The notes under the pieces: generated by a model
Told to the model about the DNA's origin: nothing
Databases searched by the model: none
Seen by the model: the letters and a program-made list of their open reading frames with translations, nothing else
Program-made: the position numbers and the translations under genes
From: Mytilinidion resinicola
Lineage: Eukaryota > Ascomycota > Dothideomycetes > Mytilinidiales > Mytilinidiaceae
Assembly (NCBI RefSeq): GCF_010093595.1
Contig: NW_022985439.1
Coordinates: forward strand, 1,808,512-1,872,511
DNA: 64,000 bases
Direction: 5' to 3'
Shown: positions 45,508 to 55,890 of the stretch, piece after piece
How positions within the stretch are numbered: the first letter of the stretch is position 1
Layout of the letters: each line of letters opens with the position of its first letter

Positions 45508-46968
45508 ATGGCTGAAAACGAGATAAAACTCGAATCCCAGCTCGAACCACTCCCGGCTCCCCAAGTCCCGTACTCAATATTTACGAAAGGCCAAAAGGCG
45601 GTCATTACGATCATTGTATCAGTAGCAGCGTCATTTTCTGGATTCGCGTCCAACATCTACAATCCATCGATTCCTACGATTGCTGCGGACTTCGGTGTAG
45701 CGCCAGAGCTTATCAATTTGACGGTGACGTCGTACATGATATTTCAGGGTCTGTCGCCGACCCTTTGGGGAGCCATTGCCGATGTCCAAGGTCGCCGGGT
45801 GACCTATATTTGCACGTTCTTAGTATTCTTCTCGGCGTGCATTGGTCTCGCAGAAACAACACATTACTACCAACTCGTCATTTTGCGCTGCCTGCAGAGT
45901 ACTGGAAGTGCGAGTACGATTGCCATTGGAGCAGGCGTGATTGGCGACATTACGACGCGAGAGGAAAGAGGCGGGTATATGGGCTTCTTTCAGGCCGGAT
46001 TGCTGTTTCCTACTGCAGGAGGTCCTATCTTGGGCGGAGTCTTTGCGGGAACGCTCGGGTGGAGGGCCATATTCTGGTTCTTGACCATCTTCAGTGGGAC
46101 CTTCTTGATATGTTTGGTGATATTCCTCCCAGAGACCCTGCGATCGCTCGTCGGCAATGGATCCATACCGGCGAAAGGCCTCGGAAAGTCTTTGATAGCG
46201 TACCTGCAATTGCGTCGACATGATGAGAACGAATTAGAGCTTTCCCGGACGATGAGCGGTGCTCCATCCAGGAAGAAACTGCGGCTAGATTTTACTGGAC
46301 CATTGCGAATTGTATTCGGTGGCGAGGTGACTTGGATTATCATCTTTCTCTCGATTTACTACACGGTATGGCAGATGACTATAACGGCACTGTCGACTTT
46401 CTTTCATGAGACCTATGGCCTGTCCCAAATTGAGATTGGCTTGACGTACATTGCGAATGGAGTTGGATGTATCGTGGGCACAATGACTACCGGAAGATAC
46501 CTGGATTTCGATTATCGACGCATCAAAAACAGCTTCACCGGAAACCCGGAAGACTTTCCGCTAGAACATGCTCGATTGCGGACGATCTGGCTCTGGGCCG
46601 CTATGCAGATCGCTGCAACGGTGGTGTTTGGGTGGACTTTGGACAAGAAGGTTCACATTTCTGTGCCAATAATATGTACTTTGGTGATGGGCTGGGCAAC
46701 ATGCGCCACGCAATCTGTCATAACGACGTTATTGGTGGATATATACTCGGCACGGAGCGCTTCCGCAACGGCTGCGTTAAACCTAGCGAGATGTTTAATG
46801 GGAGCTGGTGGTACTGCGGCGGTAGTCCCGATAGCAAACGGAATGGGCGTTGGCTGGGAATTTACAATGCTATCTGGGATACTCATTTTGTCTTTAGTTT
46901 TGGTTGTCGTCCAATCAAAATATGGGGCTAGGAAGAGAGTGGAAAGAGCAAAACTGGAGAGATCATAG
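45508..46968 (+). CDS. MFS drug:H+ antiporter, DHA1 family (QDR-like)
   Basis: An unspliced 486-residue transporter with about 12 membrane helices. MFS motif A is seen in the loop after helix 2 (WGAIADVQGRRVTYI), helix 4-5 has LRCLQSTGSASTIAIGAGVI, and GGPILGGVFAGTLGWRAIFW fits the motif C region of H+ antiporters. This group exports drugs, polyamines or fungal metabolites from the plasma membrane. The ATG at 45508 is preferred (AAAATGGC). It is convergent with a Zn2Cys6 regulator whose stop is 46 bases away, an arrangement often seen when a regulator controls its transporter, though that is inference. Confidence 0.9.
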   Translation: MAENEIKLESQLEPLPAPQVPYSIFTKGQKAVITIIVSVAASFSGFASNIYNPSIPTIAADFGVAPELINLTVTSYMIFQGLSPTLWGAIADVQGRRVTYICTFLVFFSACIGLAETTHYYQLVILRCLQSTGSASTIAIGAGVIGDITTREERGGYMGFFQAGLLFPTAGGPILGGVFAGTLGWRAIFWFLTIFSGTFLICLVIFLPETLRSLVGNGSIPAKGLGKSLIAYLQLRRHDENELELSRTMSGAPSRKKLRLDFTGPLRIVFGGEVTWIIIFLSIYYTVWQMTITALSTFFHETYGLSQIEIGLTYIANGVGCIVGTMTTGRYLDFDYRRIKNSFTGNPEDFPLEHARLRTIWLWAAMQIAATVVFGWTLDKKVHISVPIICTLVMGWATCATQSVITTLLVDIYSARSASATAALNLARCLMGAGGTAAVVPIANGMGVGWEFTMLSGILILSLVLVVVQSKYGARKRVERAKLERS

Positions 46969-47014
46969 ATTTTTTTAGGCTTTTATTGGATCATAAAAGA
47001 CTTACTATCCTTCA

Positions 47015-48312
47015 TTAGCAGCCGTGAATATGACAACAAACCGCGAATATAGTCATCCCAAATTCGTCCGCAGCTTGAACCCATCTTTCAACTCGCTCTC
47101 TCCGCTCTGGGGAGCCTGTTGCTTCAGACCGCCAGAGCTCGGCAATTTGAATCTCTCCCTCTTTCCAAGATTCTAGGTAAGTGTCGTACTCACGTTCCCA
47201 GTGGACTCTTTCTTGGCAATCCCAGAGCGCTTTAGTGGCTGGTAAAGGCAGCCCGGTTAATTCCTCCGCTAGGTAGGTTTTGACTCCATTAATTACGTTG
47301 AAAAGGTTGTTGAACAGATACGACGCATACATCGTACGCCTCTTGGCAGATGCCACTATCCACGTCTCCCATGTCGGGCGAGTCTGCGATAGCTCTGCGG
47401 TGCAGGCGAGTCCGGTGGCGGACGCGTGACTGGCCATCTCTTGTAAAGAGACCAAACTGGAGTGACCCACAATTTGGATATTAGAAAGTGGCGACAGGAA
47501 GGCCATCATCAAGTATATGAGGTAGGCTTGGAACGCCGCGAGAAAGTCAATCTGACTGTAGCTTTGATACTGCTTCGGTCTCAATTATAAACTCTGGATT
47601 GGACAGCCAAAATTTCACGTACTTCGCTTAACAGCCGCTGCGTCTCTCGTTGTACGTCTTCGGTTACTTTCGCTACGTTCCTAGGATCTGATCTGCACTC
47701 GTACCATTGACGGACTAGCTGATAGCAGGTTGCCAAAGTCAACGAGAGCTGTTCTGTCTCAACTTGAAGACGATGGATGATGGGAGGATATTTCTTCGGA
47801 CAGGTCATGGATTTAGGATATGTCGCTAGGACACAAGAGAGATACTGCACGGTAAATGGCTGGAGGCCCTTGGGTGTCTGATTCGAAGAGGGGACAAACG
47901 TCTCCATCCACCGGCTTCCGATTTGGATGCTATCAAGCGTGGATAATAGACTGATCTGCGTGAAGTCGAGTGTGGCAAAGTGTGCTCTCTGAGTATCGGG
48001 AGGTTTAGAACTCGCATTACCGGTGATGTCAGCTGTTCCAAGACCGAGGGTATCTGGAGTTATGGTTGAAGAAATTGGCCGAGATGAGTTCGACCTGCGC
48101 GACACGTTCTCTGTGTGAATACTGTGGCCAATACTTGACCTTGAGTGGACGCTGTAGCAGCAATGCAGAGACTTCGACACGCATCGCGAGCACGCAGGCC
48201 TTTCGAGAGTACATCGCCGTTTTGCCACTTGACATTGCTCACATGCTTTTCTCGGAGTATTTGTTGCCCATCTGAGCTGGGAGTCTCTTTCCGTTTCAAT
48301 TCGAGTGGACAT
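47015..48312 (-). CDS. Zn2Cys6 transcription factor
   Basis: Two exons, 48312-47623 and 47569-47015, with a GTACGT donor, join in phase to 414 residues. The binuclear zinc cluster is complete: C24, C27, C34, C41, C44 and C51 (ACEQCQVAKRRC and PACSRCVSKSLHC), followed by basic linker residues. The rest has the loosely conserved helical pattern of AflR-like regulators (HFATLDFTQISLLSTLDSIQ; SLVSLQEMASHASATGL). Convergent with the MFS transporter. A plain local drug-resistance or metabolite-export regulator is the most likely role; there are no biosynthetic genes next to it. Confidence 0.85.
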
Positions 48313-49191
48313 GGATAATATTAGGGAAGATTGTTGATGAGAGATGACGTTGAAAGAGGAGAAGACGTAGTCGAATTTAGTCTAGTCTTTCCTGAGCCTA
48401 GCATCGCACGTGACTGGCTCACTCAGTCTCCGAATTTTCCTCCTTCGCCAGTACCATCTCCATCATTCTCAACAAAATACTTACCAACTTCACCGGCTTC
48501 CTCTTCCCTGTGTGAGTACTATTGTCTCTTTGGAACGCGGCTGGCTGAACCTTCAAGACAAAGCAGACGGCTTCGCAATCCTCGTCTGGCTGTTCTCCTC
48601 CTCTGCGCTTACTCAGATCGTTACATTGGCCTTTTTCGGGATACAAGATCACTAAATCCAGCTATGACACGCATTGACATTGCTCTGGGTTGACTTGGCT
48701 TTTTGGATCGAAACCAGCGGCACTGATCACAGAATTTTGCCTGGTCGCCTTAGAGCGTCTCTTGCGTCACCTTCCACACTCCAAAAATGATTAGATCTTT
48801 CCGTCAGTCAGTAAAGATTAAGCCTAGAAAGTATGCCGCTAGTAGTGACTTCTTGTGCTCACAAGTCTAGCCTCTATCGTTTTCCACTGAACAGCTCGAT
48901 GGCATATCTCAGCTTGGTTCGATGCTTAGGCTGATGTTGAGCAACGCTACTAGTGGACGTGCTAGTCGTTACGGCTGGCCGGCGAACCCGAAACCAATCA
49001 TGACATGACTGCATCACCCTTTAATTGGTTTCATTCTTTACAAGGGGCCACTAAGGGGCATACTTTCTCGTTGAACGTTGCTATCATGCGGCTGGAACAC
49101 ATCTGGCCACAACCTTGGCAGTTGCCTGCACGAAAATCCATTTGGAAACGCTACGTGCCTCCGTACCTCCTTGTAATCGTCAATCTTTCAT
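48313..49191. other. intergenic, no gene seen
   Basis: Upstream of the Zn2Cys6 gene. Frames here are short or lack protein-like pattern. Confidence 0.5.
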
Positions 49192-50068
49192 TTGAACTTC
49201 TATGACCTGTTCATTCTCTGCTCCTCTAGCAGTCATCTCACCACCACGCAGGATGCGCCTTTCTATCAATATTTGCTCAAACACTCTGTAACAAAAGATC
49301 ATACGATCACTAAACCTCTCATTTCTCCTCATTACCTTCGTTCTCGTGATTTTTCTCAATTTTTATCGTCTACGACTGCCACCGCCATCTCAACCTTCTC
49401 GGATGATAGCTGTAAGAAATCTTATAAGAATCTGGACGGCCCTAATGGTTATCCGGACGGGCTATGTACAGAACTGTCAAGCCAAGGAAACTTCCAAAGC
49501 TTCATGGTAGTGGGAGAAAATCCAGGATGCTCAGGTATGAAATTTTAACCAACAGTTTAATGTCGATATCTGAATTTATTCAAGTCACCATTTACGGCAA
49601 AGATGCCGATGGGAATCTCCTTGTTCGGCAACCGTATTAGAGATTGGGACTCTAGCAACATGCTATAACGCTTCATGGGTGCATTAAAGCATCGACGGCT
49701 GCTTGCCCCCTAGCAGCTTCTCTTCCTCCACCACGATGTCAATTCCCACACGCAGTGTCACTAACCCTTCAACAACATCCGCAACATCTTATATATTACC
49801 CCTCCCGTCATCATCGTCACCACCAAAGAAGACAGTTTCAACTGGAGTGATAGTCGGAGCTATCGTCGGCGGAGTCGCGTTACTAGTCACCATACTTGGA
49901 GTCACGACCTTTCGTCTCTTCCGTCATCGTAAACCACGTCAACGAGAGAACTCACACGAGTTATCAGACTCTGGTGTTCCCAAAATGCCGTCAAAAGACC
50001 AGAAGCTCGAGATGTATGCCTCACATGGAGCCGTTGAGATGGGTCGGAATAGCATGTATATGAGCTGA
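49192..50068 (+). pseudogene. Membrane-anchored wall-associated protein, 5' end damaged
   Basis: Segments 49192-49534, 49585-49633 and 49690-50068 can be joined in phase (GTATGA and GTATTA donors). The encoded parts are a Cys-containing ectodomain (DDSCKKSYKNLDGPNGYPDG, then FMVVGENPGCS/VTIYGKDADG), a Ser/Thr/Pro stalk, one membrane helix (GVIVGAIVGGVALLVTILGV) and a short basic tail, typical of fungal single-pass surface proteins. No ATG opens the first segment; a hydrophobic signal-like stretch (LSFLLITFVLVIFLNF) lies in another frame at 49316-49363. In a different frame the second intron reads as a natural continuation (CSATVLEIGTLATCYNASWV) ending in TAA. A decayed gene is therefore likely. 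Confidence 0.45.
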
Positions 50069-50362
50069 TGAAGGAAGGATCATTACAGGGTGCCGGCGGA
50101 AAGAGCGATCAAATGTACAGCTGAGTCTCGGACATGCTTACTGCCAGGTTTACTACCCTAATGGTCGGCTCGCCTATGCATCAGCTTGTCTCTATTTCTG
50201 CAAACGAATTCCGTGAAACATTGAGCCCTGTCGCACTCGTAGAAAAGAGCGGAAATTAGTAGTTTCTTGTGAACATTTCACTCCTGCATGCTGCGTCTCA
50301 TGCCCATTCACCACTTTGAGCTCCTGCTAACGAGCCTGAGGTGGGCCATTCAAATTCTCTCC
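50069..50362. other. short intergenic interval
   Basis: No gene seen between convergent genes. Confidence 0.4.
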
Positions 50363-51688
50363 TCAAGACTCCGCAAGATGGTAATACACAGCCGCCAATG
50401 CGGCCGATAGCGTGGCAACCATCCACTGCCCGATGCCAAATCCAGACTCTTGTGTCTTCATCGCCAACGCCACGACGACCGATACAACGAAACTAAGGAC
50501 CAGGATGACGCAGAGACATAGACTTAGTAGCGGCTTGTTCGGTCCTTCGATGATATGAACGCCCCAGCCTAGTGTCAGCTCGTTCGGTACGCTCTGTTTC
50601 AGAATGCTCGAATGCAACTTCTTCGGCATGCGGTCGAAGAACAACCGACTCTGGCTTCCAGCGTGCTGCTCGTGGTTCCAGAAATAGTGGAAGAATGTTC
50701 TATAGTCAATCGGTGGTAGCGGGTCTAGCGGGCATTCACGGTAGTGGTAATGTTGCTCCTTAACCTTTTGGTGAGGCGGGATAGCCATCGGCTTATCATA
50801 CACACCTACGCGGTGGCTGTCAACGACGCCGAAGCGCACGAATTGGATGTCAACTGGTTTGAAGAGGAAGCCAAATCGGCGGCTGCGGCGGAGGGAGTGG
50901 TAGCGAGCGTGGACTAAGGCGAAGAAGGCACTGTCAGTCTGGACTTCGGTGATGCCGTTGGTTGTTCTGGAGGTTAAGGGGATCTCGCCAAGGGTGATGC
51001 GGAGGGTGCCGGTGTTGACGCATAATTCAAAAAAGCGGTATGTGGTTTGGGTGTTGCCGGGGTCGTTGAAGTTGATGTCTTGGGGTAGTGGATAGACGTT
51101 CTGGGTGCTCGAATTGGAATATCCAGGGCCCCCTAACGTCTGGCCGGGGTTTTGCTGTTGGGAACTAACGCCCGTGGATCCGGAACTCGCAGGCAATGAT
51201 ACGGTATTGTTGATTGCACTGGGCCCATCTTGAAGCGTTACGCCCACCAGGGACGGCATAGTCCGGTCGTGATCTCTTTCCTTTCTCTCCCTATCTAGCT
51301 CAGATCCATCCGGCTTGTGTTTTTCCAGTGCTTTGAACCAATGGTGTAATGTCTCGTTAATCCATCCAACATCTAGCTTCTGTCCTGCGTCTAAATCAGG
51401 CGGCGCATAACTGCCGCGCGTAGCCGTGCTTTCTTCGAGACGCGGCCAAGTATTTTCCGTTAGTTCCTCGTACGCGGATGTTTTGGCTTTCTCAAGCTTC
51501 GTCGCGGGAACTGTTGCCACCACGGTACCTGTTTCTAGACTCCCGGTATATTGCCAAAGGCCCCTTTTTACCGTCTGCAAACTCATGTGGTATTCTTTTA
51601 CCGAGACCTGGCTCAAGTGCTCTATGCGGAGCTGCCGTCTGAAGAACTCTAGCGCATGGATATCATCACACTTGTAGTCGCCGTACAT
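50363..51688 (-). CDS. Hypothetical protein with two C-terminal membrane helices
   Basis: A single-exon 441-residue frame from the ATG at 51688 (MYGDYKCDDIHALEFFRRQL). The first two-thirds are soluble and polar, with a Ser/Gln-rich linker. IQFVRFGVVDSHRVGVYDKP and FFHYFWNHEQHAGSQSRLFF look conserved. The end carries two hydrophobic helices (LCLCVILVLSFVVSVVVALA; WMVATLSAALAAVYYHLA). There is no signal peptide, so it is probably tail-anchored. Proteins of this shape are common in dothideomycetes; I know of no function. Confidence 0.7.
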   Translation of the reverse strand: MYGDYKCDDIHALEFFRRQLRIEHLSQVSVKEYHMSLQTVKRGLWQYTGSLETGTVVATVPATKLEKAKTSAYEELTENTWPRLEESTATRGSYAPPDLDAGQKLDVGWINETLHHWFKALEKHKPDGSELDRERKERDHDRTMPSLVGVTLQDGPSAINNTVSLPASSGSTGVSSQQQNPGQTLGGPGYSNSSTQNVYPLPQDINFNDPGNTQTTYRFFELCVNTGTLRITLGEIPLTSRTTNGITEVQTDSAFFALVHARYHSLRRSRRFGFLFKPVDIQFVRFGVVDSHRVGVYDKPMAIPPHQKVKEQHYHYRECPLDPLPPIDYRTFFHYFWNHEQHAGSQSRLFFDRMPKKLHSSILKQSVPNELTLGWGVHIIEGPNKPLLSLCLCVILVLSFVVSVVVALAMKTQESGFGIGQWMVATLSAALAAVYYHLAES

Positions 51689-51808
51689 TGCCTCGCCACA
51701 GCTCTGAGAAAAGCAGAAGATTATTAGCAGGTATACTCAGAATCAAGGACCTAAAGTAAATCCCCGTCGCTAATGCAGTAACTAAGGTTGCTGAGTTCAA
51801 GAATGGCT

Positions 51809-52682
51809 CTAGTATGTACATAGAGGTCTCGTTGGCTTCCGGAATTTACGTAGAAATTGGGACTTCATAAAAGTGTCACGACTTACACATGTCCACTCAA
51901 GCCGCTCATAACCCAACTTTACCCGCGGACGTAAAATTACTTTGAGTCCAGCAATAAGGCGAGCGAAAAGCCTCAGAGGCAGAGGTAGTCTGGATAACCC
52001 AGCATTGGCGGACCTTGGCGGGGGCGGAGTACAAGACGGCGAGACAATTTTGTCTTTTTCATTGACGTCTGACGTCTCTCTAGATTCCTCTTTGTGAGGG
52101 ACCTCTATTATTTTTTCTGGCTCGCCATCGTACAGCACCTCTATCGTTTCTTCCAGTTCCTCTCCGCATGGTGCTTCTCTAACTTCCGCAGGTGGAGCCC
52201 TATATGGGGTCAAGGGCACCCAAGGGTCGTTTCTTTTGTCCGACATGTCCTCGATTTCCTGGAAGCTGTCTCCGATGGCATTGCTATCGCGAACTTCCTC
52301 GTTACCAGAATGGAAACGGTTAGGCGGTGTTGGAGGTGGCTCCCTTGAAGGGCTCTCCAGTTCATTTTCGTCAAAAATGGATCCCGCTGGAGATATTTCA
52401 TGGTCCTCGAATACTGAAGACGCTTCGTCGTTCTCAAACACTGGGTGCGAGTGGTCTTGCACTTGCTGCATTCTAAGCTCATTGGCTTTGAGCCTTTTAC
52501 CAATCTCCTCAGCCTCCCGGGAGAAATCACCTGAAGTATCCCAAATCAGTCGGAAAGATCTGTCCTTACTTTGAACCTTGCACTTTTTATAGAAGACTTG
52601 AAGCTCATCTAGAATCCTTTCATGTTCGAAGTATATTTCAATATGAAGATCTCGCTCCCTTTCAGAGAAGCTGCCATCGTGT
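51809..52682 (-). CDS. Probable 3' exon of the composite regulator, or separate gene
   Basis: A frame open from a good acceptor (TTTTCAG at 52683) to a stop at 51809. The first ~65 residues are a predicted coiled coil (HIEIYFEHERILDELQVFYK), followed by an acidic disordered stretch and a basic C-terminus (LPLPLRLFARLIAGLKVIL). The only early in-frame ATG is at 52471, well inside the frame, so it is more likely an exon than a free-standing gene. Linking it in phase to the frame above needs a GC donor (AAAAG/GCTACT at 52735), because that frame otherwise stops at 52726. Confidence 0.5.
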
Positions 52683-52725
52683 CTGAAAAGTTTTTTTCTT
52701 GGTAGTTAAGAAAAGACTCGCTAAA

Positions 52726-54932
52726 CTAAAGTAGCCTTTTAACGCTTTCCAGTTCTTTGGGAGAGTCCTTTAGCTTTTCGCTCATAATATAGGTGTTTTC
52801 ATATGCTGTCCTGACCTTGAAAACGGAGAGGTTGAGGCCAAGAGATGCGTGCTTCAATATATTAAAAGCGGGAGAGCGGGGCTGGCTAAACATAATTTTT
52901 CGAAACGTGTTTGTTGCATCCTTCGTTTGCAAGAGGCCATGGGAGCGAGGAGGCTCATTCGGCGCCTCTTCATCTTGCAGCCCCACGCTCTTCATTGGTG
53001 ATATCGCAGGAGGTGATCTTTCATAGCTGAAGGCTTGGTCTCTCGGCGTTGGCTCGGCGCTCGTGATGTCCCCGCTTCCAATCGATGCGATGGATTCACC
53101 CTCACCCTGTGTGTCTAATTTGGGTTGGCTCGCGTCTTCATCATCCTCTTGAGTGATACGTTTGCCCCTGGATCTACCTCTAGAGAAATTCAAGAACTGT
53201 TTTGGAGCAAACGGGCCTTCAGAGAGCTCGCTGACCTGGGAAGGCTTCGGTGTCTGAGATATCTCGACGTCATCTTCTCCCGCCATTGTCCCCACGAAGC
53301 ATTTGCCTAGCATTTTTTCGAGGTTGACCCAAGGATGCATTCCCATGAATAATTTCTCGCAATCTTTGCCAGCTGCCCTCCCTAGCTCTAATTCACCACC
53401 AGGATGGAAGGGAAAATACGGCGTGATGTTGTAAACTTTCCCTTGAAAAGAAGACCATGCCGGTCTTCCTTCAGTGCCGTTGTTATGTTTCAGCTGCTTA
53501 GGAGTAACTCGAAGGACGGAAGGAACACCCGATAAGTTTTCGCCAGAGTTCGTCACATTTACCCAGTCCAGTGGCCCTTTTTGCTCTTTAAGTTGGACCT
53601 TGGCTTCCCGTAGGCCGTGTTTCTTTGCAGGATTCGATGAGAGTGCGTTTCGATTTTTCCAGACGTCTGATTTCCGGGTCTGCGCGTCTTCCTTTACGTC
53701 GAAATGAGCACTGGGGAAAGTAGCCGTGTTATTTGCAGTAGATACAGGAACTGGATCGGGAGGGGCAACAGAAGACTTATTTGGCGCCGGCACATGTTTA
53801 TACACACAGTCGTAAGAACTGTCCTTGCAAAATGCACACGGCCTCTGCTCGTCACATGGCTGTTTCCGTGCGCGACAGTTGTTACACGCCTATGACTCAG
53901 TTAGAAAGAGAAGACAGAGCAGTACCGTCTAGAGCGCGTACCTGAGTTGCTCGCACTTGCTTTCGTTTCATGGCACCATACTGGGACCCAACCGGCCCAT
54001 ATGAGGCGGACTGGTTGTACTGGCTGCTACTGCTGGGCGGATACATATGGTCAGAAGACATGGGCTGCGGGGCGTACTGTTCCTGCGGGCTGGCAATGGT
54101 GTCGCCATTTGGCAAGCCAGCAGACATCCCGTTGAGAGACATGCCGTGCAGAGGCATTCCGTCGGAAGGGAGGAGGTTGGGTTGCTGGCGGGAATCCTGT
54201 CTTTCGGGAAGCTGAGAGATAGTTTCAACACTGTCATCCAAGAATCCGCCCTGAGGTGGCGCTTGAGAGTTGTGGACCTCTGATTCTTGATTGTCTTTGA
54301 TTCTTCGCTGGACTGGGCGTGTTTCTGCCTCGCGCCGCTTTGCGTCGTCTTCCCAAAGGAAGAACCTGCACTCGTGCATAAAACAGGTGTAATACCCGCG
54401 CCCTCTTTGCGTCGATTGCAATGAAGCAACTAAGTGGCGGGCGGGCTTACGGGGACTACAGTTACCTTAGGCAATATTAGCTACAAGCATAAGGGGGTAG
54501 ATGCAGTACTTACATTTCCACACTCCATATTCGAATAGTCCTTCCTGGTTAAGACTTGAAGCCGATGTCAGCTCCTGATAACGCTTGTCATGCGCACCAA
54601 GACTCACTCAGTTTCATTGATGATGAGAATACCAGCAGCTGGTCCTGGTGGGTGTTGAGCCACCTGAAGTGGGTCCGTGGTGGCTGTGATGTGCCAACCA
54701 GGTTGATATTCAGCTTTGTTGCGCAATGATTCAGAGCTAGATCCAGCGCGGCGCTCGATATCTTCGAGCCTTTTCTTTAAAGTCTTGCCTGCGGACTGTG
54801 AGCTGCTGAATCCCGGTATTTACGACGGGCAATTACCTACGGTAGTTGCGTTGAGCAATGCGGTGCTGAATTCGTCTCCGTTCAGCCAGATCCGAGATCT
54901 TGGTGAATGATATTGTTGATGTATACTCCGCA
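52726..54932 (-). CDS. Composite regulator: bZIP basic region, GRF zinc finger, Zn2Cys6 cluster, cytochrome b5-like haem domain
   Basis: Exons 54932-54841, 54788-54608, 54554-54514, 54465-53942 and 53889-52726 join in phase, about 666 residues without the unknown 5' exon. In order: a bZIP-like basic region (ERRRIQHRIAQRNYRK), a short Pro/Ala linker, a GRF zinc finger split over exons 3-4 (WKCNCSPRKPARH, GRGYYTC, HECRFFLW), a Gln/Ser/Met linker, a complete Zn2Cys6 cluster (ACNNCRARKQPC, RPCAFCKDSSYDC), and a cytochrome b5-like domain with both haem histidines (FHPGGELELGRAAGKD at 53406 and MHPWVN at 53337). The last two lie in one uninterrupted exon. The first intron donors and the third are canonical (GTAGGT, GTGAGT with a GCTGAC branch). 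The 5' start and the C-terminus are unresolved. Confidence 0.6.
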
Positions 54933-54959
54933 CTGTAAGAGGGCAAGGAAGCTTGCTCA

Positions 54960-55260
54960 TGGTGGGTACTTTTGGATGATGTATCAGCCCCCAATTTTGT
55001 TCATGATCTCGGCGCCTTGGACTTCCTCAGCAGAACTCACTCGCTGTCCTCAATTACCGGGATATCCTCAGCAAATGTTGGTGAGTGCTGAGCCGCCCAG
55101 ATGGGTTCCATGACGGTTATGATAACTAGGGTCGATCTTCAGCCTTGTGGCGAAATTGCTTCGGTGATGAGATAATAATATCGACGAGACTATCCGAGTG
55201 TGAAGAGAGTATGCAAGAGCTGATGAACTGCTAAATTACAGCACACTCTTAGCCGCTTTC
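54960..55260 (-). pseudogene. degenerate tandem copy of the bZIP second exon
   Basis: The minus-strand stretch around 55141 (CACAAGGCTGAAGATCGACC, then CATGGAACCCATCTGGG and GCGAGTGAGTTCTG) parallels 54712 (AACAAAGCTGAATATCAACC, GACCCACTTCAGGTGG, CTGAGTGAGTCTTG) about 430 bases apart. The copy has in-frame stops, so it is a dead partial duplication. Confidence 0.55.
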
Positions 55261-55890
55261 TCCAGAATTGCAGGTGTCAGAGTATGTAGCCTGTGTCCAA
55301 GGCTGAAACGATGAGGCTCATAAATCCTAATCAGACGATCAACAGGAATGATACGGTGGTTTAGGTCCTGTAATCACGAAGAGGAAAGTTGATTGTATAG
55401 ACTACAGCACTCTGAGCCCGAAGAATGTTCATTCTATCAGAAAGCAGGCGGGTCGTGTTCAGGCTCGTTCGCCCCCGAGGCTGAGATGAAGGTTATTCTC
55501 ACGTGTGTGAAGCGCTTACCCTGGTACGTCCTTGGCGCTACATCGGGAGTGATGATTGGTTAGATTTCCTAGGCTGTATGGAACACAGGAAGTAGTTGAG
55601 CGATTAGTCTGCTTGTAGTTCTTAGATTCAAGTCTTAGAAGCCCGAGTTTTATAGATCGAAAAGTCCCTGGAAAAGTTTTGCTGAACGAACTTGGCCTGT
55701 TTTGCCAAAGTGACCACTGCAAACCCCAAGTACGTGGGGCTTCCTGAAACCATTTCTCATACATATACAAGGGGGCACTATGTCTCTAGTATCAATTCTG
55801 TATCGTTTGGGACCTAAACGCCACCTCCAGGAACCGAAGCATCCCAACCATAAGCCCGTATCCAGAACCCAATATCAACCACATTCTTAA
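55261..55890. other. intergenic, no gene seen
   Basis: Upstream flank of the composite regulator. Frames such as 55516-55770 (-) lack protein-like pattern. Confidence 0.5.
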
